A stretch of 20,370 nucleotides of DNA from Bacteroidota bacterium (lineage in GTDB: Bacteria; Bacteroidota; Ignavibacteria; Kryptoniales; JAKASW01): positions 1 to 20,370 of the forward strand of contig JAJYJD010000030.1 of NCBI GenBank assembly GCA_021789755.1, read 5' to 3'. The notes under the pieces are model-generated. The model did not search any database. It had not been told where the DNA came from and saw only the letters and a list, made by a program, of their open reading frames with translations. This document shows, piece by piece, positions 15,814 to 20,370 of this stretch. Each line of letters starts with the position of its first letter. The first letter of the stretch is position 1. A program made the position numbers and the translations under genes.

Positions 15814-16293
15814 TCATAAAAGAATTTCTTTCACGAGTTTTCCATTTTCGACAAACTGTATCTTCTGATAATCCGCATCGAGTGCCAGGATTAACGGGAT
15901 AGCTGCCACCCAGGTCATATTTTCGCTTTGCAACGTGCTCGTATAGTCGACCTTGAGAACCGTGCCGACCAGAGTGATCCCCTTGACTTTTAAGTCATAG
16001 TAGTCGTTTCCGTATTTCACTATCGAGATCACCTTCTTGACGGCGAAATGCTCCGGAGGAATCGTCGGGTTGGGATTATGATCGGACACAAAGAAGAACA
16101 GGGAATTAAAGCCGATCTTGTCGGTAGTCTGGAAGAACAATGTGGTGTCAGAAGAGGGTCTTGGACCTTTATAAGAATATCCCTCATAGGCAGTATACGA
16201 GACTGTATCCTCATTCTCTGGGGCTTGATTGTTTGAACACCCTGTCAAAGACAAATAAATAACGAACGCTAAAATGCACAACATGCCTTTCAC
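15814..16293 (-). CDS. Small lipoprotein of unknown function
   Basis: The start chosen is GTG at 16291-16293 (reading as M-K-G-M-L-C-I-L), with AGAGAGG five bases upstream; a GTG nine codons earlier gives a charged leader that does not suit a signal peptide. The 159-residue product has a lipobox (LSLTGC) followed by an Asn/Glu-rich linker and a single domain of mixed strands (TLFFQTTDKIGFNSLFFFVS, KKVISIVKYGNDYYDLKV, TLVGTVLKVDYT). I do not recognise a family. It lies between two other unrecognised lipoproteins in the same direction. Confidence 0.75.
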   Translation of the reverse strand: MKGMLCILAFVIYLSLTGCSNNQAPENEDTVSYTAYEGYSYKGPRPSSDTTLFFQTTDKIGFNSLFFFVSDHNPNPTIPPEHFAVKKVISIVKYGNDYYDLKVKGITLVGTVLKVDYTSTLQSENMTWVAAIPLILALDADYQKIQFVENGKLVKEILL

Positions 16294-16426
16294 GGCAACC
16301 TCTCTTTCCTGAGTCGGCACCGCAGAAGAATCCCGCTTCTATAAAAACATAATTGTGTGAAGATCACTGGACGACGCGGAATGCAATCGTGGACGCCGGC
16401 AGTTCATCCTTTCTCGGCAATTATGG

Positions 16427-16990
16427 CTATCGGTATGTCGTTATAATTTCACCGCTGGCTGCATCGATTATCAACATGAGCGACTTTGTATTATCCTCAA
16501 CCGACCGATAGGTTACGTACCAGCAAATTCTAGGATCAGGTACGACAGGAATCCCGACGCTCGCAGAAATCGTACAATGCGGGCTGGCGGATCTGAAGTC
16601 TGTGCCACCATTCTGCTCGGAGATATAGAGAGCCGAATCGCTGTTGAACCAATGCTGTGTAATGAAACCCGAGCCGACTCCCGTCGCGTGTGTGCTGTCA
16701 AATATTACCATGTTAAAGCTGGAGTGGAACCAGTAGCTGGTCGGCGGCATCGATGTGTCTGAGTACTGATAGGACCAGGTGCCTGAGGTACCGATCGGAT
16801 TCACATACTGTGCTGAGACCGTCATCAATCTCAATCCCTTGTGATAAGATTTCGCAAGTGAATCTACGACTTCCAATTTGTACGCTGCGGTATTAATGCC
16901 CGGAACGGGACCGGGCACCGGACCAACCGAACTCTCTTGGCATCCGAAGCAGAGGATGCTTAGGAAGCAGAACGTGATCAGCGTTCTCAT
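16427..16990 (-). CDS. Lipoprotein of unknown function
   Basis: ATG 16988-16990 (MRTLITFCFLSIL) is preferred because GGAGG lies five bases upstream; a further ATG four codons earlier would sit before that site. The 187-residue product has a lipobox (LCFGC) and a Pro/Gly spacer that repeats GPVP, then a globular domain with many aromatic residues (WSYQYSD, YWFHSSFN, QHWFNSD, ICWYVTY) that ends in LMLIIDAASGEIITTYR. The last part resembles the end of PepSY-like or peptidase-propeptide domains, but this is a loose resemblance. Function unknown. Confidence 0.75.
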   Translation of the reverse strand: MRTLITFCFLSILCFGCQESSVGPVPGPVPGINTAAYKLEVVDSLAKSYHKGLRLMTVSAQYVNPIGTSGTWSYQYSDTSMPPTSYWFHSSFNMVIFDSTHATGVGSGFITQHWFNSDSALYISEQNGGTDFRSASPHCTISASVGIPVVPDPRICWYVTYRSVEDNTKSLMLIIDAASGEIITTYR

Positions 16991-17576
16991 GCAATCCTCC
17001 ATCTCCTATTTAATTTCGCCATGGCTCACTCATCCTGTGCCGGATGTCCGTAAATCATAGCCGGCGCAACCGGGAAAGTAGCGTTTGCACCTTTACTTCA
17101 ATTTAAAAGGGAGCGTGGTTCTTGTGATAATCACGGTATGAGAAGGGCAATTCGTAACTCCCACTTGTTACACCCTCCGACCCACCGCAAATTTATTCGG
17201 CTCCTCCGAAAAGAGCAAGTCTCCTTGGCCTACCCTCATTTCAACCGCTGAGGACACGGAGGGAACGCAGAGATAGAATTGACGCTTCTCTGCACGACTC
17301 TCTTGTTATTCTACTGCCATCAGGCTCACTCCCCTCGATGGGGGGAAATTGAGAGGGGGGTGTGATTTAATCGCAGCAGAGACGGGATAAACACAGAGAT
17401 GAAAATCTTCTCTCTTCGTTGGTGCGCGCCTCGATTCGCGTGTTAATCTCACTCGGTGTACCTCACCGGTGAAAGATAGAACCGCCGAAAAGACATTCGA
17501 AATGACCGCGCAACGTGCGGGCCTTGACAGCATTTCCCAACGTCGGTACATTATCCCGGTCAAGTGGGAGGCAATT
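16991..17576. other. Intergenic region without a supported gene
   Basis: About 590 bases between divergent lipoprotein genes. The frames that cross it lack start sites or family character. It holds a 9-bp inverted repeat with one G-T mismatch (17328-17336 with 17353-17361, C-rich left arm, G-rich right arm), a small palindrome at 17124-17134, and short degenerate tracts around 17248-17272 and 17388-17400 with the words ACACGGAGG and ACACAGAG, which look like remnants of a dispersed repeat. Confidence 0.5.
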
Positions 17577-18170
17577 GTGAACAAGAAGGGATTTATTTTC
17601 GTGCTGTTTGCCGTCACCCCGCTGCTCCTCGTCTCATGCAGCAAGAGCCCGACGGCGCCGAACAACACCGGGAATCTGATAACGAACCCCGATTTCCAGT
17701 TGAACGGTTCGCCTTCGCTTGCAGGATGGGCGATAAACGACACGGCATGGGTGAAAGTCGTTTCTAACGCGCCACCGGGAGTCACTACCTGGTCGTTGTG
17801 GACTGCGCCCGCCGGAGGTATAATCCCCGGTGGAGTCGCGACAACATACGTTACCGGGCAGTCAGGGCAAGGCATATACCGCTTCTCGTGTGCAGAGGTG
17901 AACATGGCGCACGGGTACTGGGGATACGCGACGATTGCGCAGCTTCGGAGCAGGACAACGATATCGAGCCGGAGTATAAGCTTGGAAGACTCCGTGTGGG
18001 CAATGTATACGATGTCGGACACGCTGGACCTTCTTCCTTCCGACACGATAAGCATAACGATAGCGACTGGAAGTCTTTTCATGTGGATGCATGAGAGTTC
18101 GTATCCGGGCGTCGATTCGGCCAAATACGGCTGTTGCTTCAACCAGGTGGCACTGGTCAAGGCAGAATAG
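17577..18170 (+). CDS. Lipoprotein with possible carbohydrate-binding-like domain
   Basis: The start is taken as GTG 17577 (reading as M-N-K-K-G-F), with GGGAGG five bases upstream and a signal peptide directly after it; the open frame extends to 17469 but the added residues are not signal-like. The 197-residue product has a lipobox (LLVSC), a Ser/Pro/Asn linker and a domain beginning NLITNPDFQLNGSPSLAGW. That opening closely resembles the first strands of CBM4/9/22-like and related beta-sandwich domains (pattern N-L-x-x-N-x-x-F...GW). Later strands (SITIATGSLFMWM and CCFNQVALVK) fit a jelly roll ending. Carbohydrate binding is inference. It is the only plus-strand gene in this part and converges on the PorT-like gene. 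An antisense frame over it (17306-18160) has no family character. Confidence 0.72.
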   Translation: MNKKGFIFVLFAVTPLLLVSCSKSPTAPNNTGNLITNPDFQLNGSPSLAGWAINDTAWVKVVSNAPPGVTTWSLWTAPAGGIIPGGVATTYVTGQSGQGIYRFSCAEVNMAHGYWGYATIAQLRSRTTISSRSISLEDSVWAMYTMSDTLDLLPSDTISITIATGSLFMWMHESSYPGVDSAKYGCCFNQVALVKAE

Positions 18171-18184
18171 CACGGAGGAAATTT

Positions 18185-18214
18185 AGCGGAACGCCGCTGC
18201 TCGCCGGCGCCGGC
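18185..18214. terminator. GC-rich hairpins between convergent genes
   Basis: In the 56-base gap between convergent stops lie AGCGG/CCGCT (18185-18189 with 18194-18198, four-base loop) and the 12-base palindrome GCCGGCGCCGGC (18203-18214). No T run follows either, so bidirectional termination is only possible. Confidence 0.3.
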
Positions 18215-18226
18215 AGAACTCGCGCG

Positions 18227-18868
18227 TCAGAGGCGGATCCCGACTAGAAAATCCATCGAGCGGTTACTGACACTCTGGGAGCCGCTCCGGTACGAATCAT
18301 AGGCGTTAGGATTATATCTGAACTCCGCGAGTAGTCCGAACGGCAATAAAGAATTGAGCTCGAGCCCCGCGCCGAGCGTGAGGCCATAGTCCATCTTGTC
18401 GAAGTTGTTTACCACCTGGTCCAGTCCGTCGGGATATCTCGACAAGAGGAAATCGAACCTCGGCCCGATGAGGACATACGGGGTGACTACCGCAAAGGGA
18501 ATCCGGAGTTTAGCCAGGATAGGGATGGAGATGTAGTCGATTCTCGGGCTTATCGTGTAGTACTGACCCGATCCGTCTGGCTGGGAGGCGGTAGTCACCG
18601 GTATAGAAAAATTCATTCCCTTCTGTGTGTACTGGATCTCGCCCTGCGCGCTCAGGAACTTCCAAAGAGGGGCTTCGGCGTAGACTGCGGCGGTGAAGCC
18701 CCACCGGGTATCGGTTTTCCAGTTGAAGCCGCCGATGTCGGTCCAGCTCTCATTCGCAGCGACGGCACCAATTTTTATTCCGTAAGTGCGATTCAGCTGC
18801 GCCTGCGAGCAGGCCTGGCCGAGCAGAACAATGAGTACAACCGCCAAGAGTGTCGATTTCAATTTCAT
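18227..18868 (-). CDS. PorT-like outer-membrane beta-barrel protein
   Basis: From ATG 18868 the product is 213 residues (MKLKSTLLAVVLIVLLG), with a signal peptide ending near SQAQ. A start four codons upstream is also possible. The mature part has alternating strands typical of small eight-strand barrels of the PorT/OmpA-like beta-barrel group of Bacteroidota: YGIKIGAVAANESW, WGFTAAVYAEAPLW, LSAQGEIQYTQKGM, ISIPILAKLRIP, YVLIGPRFDFLL, YGLTLGAGLEL and the closing strand MDFLVGIRL. The phrase ISIPILAKLR followed by TPYVLIGPR is especially typical. The specific role is unknown. It follows the res fragment on the same strand with almost no gap. Confidence 0.85.
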   Translation of the reverse strand: MKLKSTLLAVVLIVLLGQACSQAQLNRTYGIKIGAVAANESWTDIGGFNWKTDTRWGFTAAVYAEAPLWKFLSAQGEIQYTQKGMNFSIPVTTASQPDGSGQYYTISPRIDYISIPILAKLRIPFAVVTPYVLIGPRFDFLLSRYPDGLDQVVNNFDKMDYGLTLGAGLELNSLLPFGLLAEFRYNPNAYDSYRSGSQSVSNRSMDFLVGIRL

Positions 18869-18884
18869 CGGTTCCCCCATGATT

Positions 18885-19427
18885 TCAGTTTTCCGCGGTG
18901 ATTACAGTTTTGGTTCCAAAGGCGAACCGGCTCATCGCCCTCTGACATGCCCAAGTTACGCGCCAGTTGAAGCGTCGCAGGGATGTCGTGCAGGTGTTCA
19001 AGTCCTGGAAATGGTCGTGTGTAATCTGAAGATTCTTTAGAACGCCTTCACGAATGGCGATGCTCGGGACCACAATGATGAACATCTTGAAACCGTACGT
19101 CCTATTGAGCTCGTGGATGGTACGGAGGTAAACGCATGTCTTCCCCCTGCCGGTCTCCATCTCGACCGAGAAATTCAACTCCATGAGTTCGTTGGATTCC
19201 TCCATTCCGTTTCTCATCTGGACGCCCTGGACGTTTCTGAGTATTCCCTGCTCGGCAAGCCTGATTGCGTTGCCGACGCCGTTTTCCGTAAACGCGAGAC
19301 TGCTGTCTCCTTGCTGGAGCGAGAACTCGCAATCGCCTGTATTAAGCGGTTGGCCTTCGAATATGTCAACGACAGACTGGATAGCCTGTATCTGGAAGTC
19401 CTGATGTGAATCGAATTGGAGTTTCAT
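18885..19427 (-). pseudogene. Truncated type III restriction enzyme Res subunit (N-terminal fragment)
   Basis: The first 140 or so residues match the start of type III restriction endonuclease Res subunits: KLQFDSHQDFQIQAIQSVVD, then the Walker A motif METGRGKT (about 90-97, where GTGKT is usual, so Thr is replaced by Arg), and IIVVPSIAIREGVLKNLQIT. A functional Res has about 900-1000 residues; this ORF stops at 180. From about residue 141 (near position 19005) the sequence no longer looks like Res, and another frame (EHLHDIPATLQLARNLGM, reading to about 18870) looks more protein-like, suggesting a deletion junction to a different gene end that I cannot identify. The helicase motifs after motif Ia and the nuclease domain are gone, so no restriction activity is expected. 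ATG overlaps the transposase stop (ATGA). Confidence 0.8.
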
Positions 19428-19915
19428 CTTGAAGCGCCGTTCGAATTTGCAATCTCTTCTTCAATGTCGAAGAGATACTTGGAGTCGTGGGGAATGTCGA
19501 ATCTCTTTATGAAGTCCAGATATTCCTCCCTGAAGGTTTTCTTTCTATGATGTTCCTGTTGGTTCCGGATATACGAAATCACATCACCGATTTGCGAATG
19601 GGAATATGAGAAGGCCCCATATCCTTCCTGCCATTCAAATGTCTTGTTTTTCGCTCTTTCATCGTTTATCCACTTCGAGGAATTCGCCTTGATGTCGCGA
19701 ACCAAATCCGAGAGTGCGGTATCGGGCTTCATGCCGATAAAGATGTGGATGTGATCGGGCATTGAATTGACGGCAAGAATCTTATGTCCCTTGTTTTGCA
19801 CAATTCCGGTTATGTACCGATGGAGGTTTTCCCGCCATTCATCCTTGATTAACGAGGCCCGGCTTCGAACGGAGAAGACAACATGCACATACAGTTGTGT
19901 GAACGTATTTGCCAC
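19424..19915 (-). CDS. REP-associated tyrosine transposase (RAYT / IS200-type Y1 transposase)
   Basis: This 163-residue protein belongs to the Y1 transposase superfamily, which cuts and rejoins single-stranded DNA through a tyrosine. It has the metal-binding HUH motif (PDHIHIFIG, His55 and His57) and the catalytic Tyr in DVISYIRNQQEHHRKK (about Tyr115). It appears intact. The start is GTG 19913-19915; the nearest Shine-Dalgarno-like GGAGC (10 bases upstream) is one arm of a REP palindrome. No TnpB is adjacent and no IS200-type ends are defined. The many REP-like palindromes directly upstream favour the RAYT group, whose members act on or with such repeats. Its stop overlaps the res fragment start by ATGA, so it was part of that transcription unit. 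Confidence 0.88.
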   Translation of the reverse strand: MANTFTQLYVHVVFSVRSRASLIKDEWRENLHRYITGIVQNKGHKILAVNSMPDHIHIFIGMKPDTALSDLVRDIKANSSKWINDERAKNKTFEWQEGYGAFSYSHSQIGDVISYIRNQQEHHRKKTFREEYLDFIKRFDIPHDSKYLFDIEEEIANSNGASR

Positions 19916-19925
19916 TTCTCGTGTC

Positions 19926-19939
19926 GCTCCTAACGGAGC
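19926..19939. repeat. REP-like palindrome 1
   Basis: GCTCC-taac-GGAGC. It lies 10 bases before the transposase GTG; the minus-strand GGAGC next to the gene could serve as its ribosome site and would be hidden when the hairpin folds. Confidence 0.7.
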
Positions 19940-19972
19940 TTAAATCCTTTCTCTATTCATAACTACAAACAA

Positions 19973-19991
19973 TTTGCTCCTACGGAGCAAA
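19973..19991. repeat. REP-like palindrome 2
   Basis: TTTGCTCC-tac-GGAGCAAA: eight-base perfect stem with a three-base loop, sharing the GCTCC/GGAGC core with the other copies. Confidence 0.75.
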
Positions 19992-20056
19992 CAATACCAA
20001 ATATTTTTACGAGCATATCTCCAGATTCTCCGTTCACTCCGTTTTACGCTTCAATA

Positions 20057-20134
20057 GTCCCGTAGGGACTAAATGCATATAGAAACAAACGCGAAACACC
20101 GAATCCAGCACCATAGACACATCGGTTTTGTTTC
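20057..20134. repeat. 78-bp direct repeat, copy 1
   Basis: It begins with the palindrome AGTCCC-gta-GGGACT (20056-20070) and ends in ATCGGTTTTGTTTC. It aligns without gaps to 20288-20365, with about 10 differences in 78 positions by eye. Confidence 0.8.
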
Positions 20135-20154
20135 TCTCCCGGCATTCTCGTTCC

Positions 20155-20168
20155 GCTCCTGACGGAGC
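20155..20168. repeat. REP-like palindrome 3
   Basis: GCTCC-tgac-GGAGC, between the two 78-bp direct repeats. Confidence 0.7.
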
Positions 20169-20202
20169 TTGTTTCCTTCCGCATTTCCTTTTCTACAAAC
20201 AT

Positions 20203-20222
20203 TTCGCTCCTGCCGGAGCGAA
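20203..20222. repeat. REP-like palindrome 4
   Basis: TTCGCTCC-tgcc-GGAGCGAA: eight-base perfect stem with a four-base loop, same core as the other copies. Confidence 0.75.
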
Positions 20223-20287
20223 TGAGGTCCCGATCCCGCTTCGCCATGCCCCACCGCGTTCGCCTCTTCCACCAGTGTCTGCGTTGA

Positions 20288-20365
20288 GTCCCGTAGGGAA
20301 GTAATGTCTATAGAAACAAACGCAAAATACCGAATCCAGCACCGTAGACATGTCGGTTTTGTTTC
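20288..20365. repeat. 78-bp direct repeat, copy 2
   Basis: Same orientation and length as copy 1. Its opening palindrome has decayed (TCCC-gta-GGGA left). It ends five bases from the window edge, so the array may continue. The whole 19916-20370 stretch has no supported gene. Confidence 0.8.
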
Positions 20366-20370
20366 AGATC

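Noticed and set aside
17124..17134. CRP/FNR-type operator (GTGAT-a-ATCAC)
   Set aside because: The half-site spacing is too short for CRP and the sequence does not fit FNR; a single copy with no clear promoter.
17306..18160. Long minus-strand ORF (284 codons) opposite the plus-strand lipoprotein
   Set aside because: No signal, no family motif and Arg/Ser/Pro-rich composition. The plus-strand frame has a ribosome site, signal peptide and lipobox.
19916..20370. CRISPR array
   Set aside because: Repeats are short palindromes with irregular spacing and two longer direct copies; there are no uniform repeats with spacers and no cas genes.

Overview
The window looks like a chromosomal segment of a Gram-negative bacterium of the Bacteroidota/Chlorobiota/Ignavibacteriota (FCB) group. 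This is an inference from the gene content: an ExbB-ExbD-ExbD-TonB operon, many Cys-lipobox lipoproteins, a PorT-like beta-barrel, a TPR-rich periplasmic protein and a bacterial eRF1-like protein. Base composition is close to balanced, Shine-Dalgarno sites are mostly good, and no rRNA or tRNA genes were seen.

Left part (1-7560, all minus strand): one long run reads from about 7560 down to 1. In transcription order it holds a degenerate receiver-domain protein, a STAS-domain protein, ExbB, two different ExbDs, TonB, a 55-residue membrane protein missed by length-limited ORF calling, a PstS-like phosphate/solute-binding lipoprotein and a TPR protein. A strong intrinsic terminator follows, and then a membrane pyrophosphatase (hppA) runs off the left edge. 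Tight spacing and ATGA-type overlaps suggest one envelope-energising operon, with a hairpin at the TonB/small-protein junction that may split or attenuate it.

Middle (7830-10928): plus-strand genes for a bacterial archaeo-eukaryotic release-factor-like protein (baeRF class) with a four-cysteine zinc knuckle, and for galactokinase, followed by a convergent methionine sulfoxide reductase B gene.

Mannan region (11096-15101, minus): a secreted or lipid-anchored GH5 endo-mannanase and a secreted GH2 beta-mannosidase form a two-gene operon. With the nearby galactokinase, this fits breakdown of (galacto)mannan: endo-cleavage, release of mannose from the ends, and phosphorylation of side-chain galactose. 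No alpha-galactosidase, transporter or SusCD pair lies in the window.

Right part (15294-20370): three unrecognised small lipoproteins on minus, a plus-strand lipoprotein with a possible carbohydrate-binding fold, a PorT-like outer-membrane barrel, a truncated type III restriction subunit (res) fragment, and a RAYT/IS200-type Y1 transposase. The transposase sits beside a field of short REP-like palindromes and two diverged 78-bp direct repeats. This end looks like a recombined accessory site.
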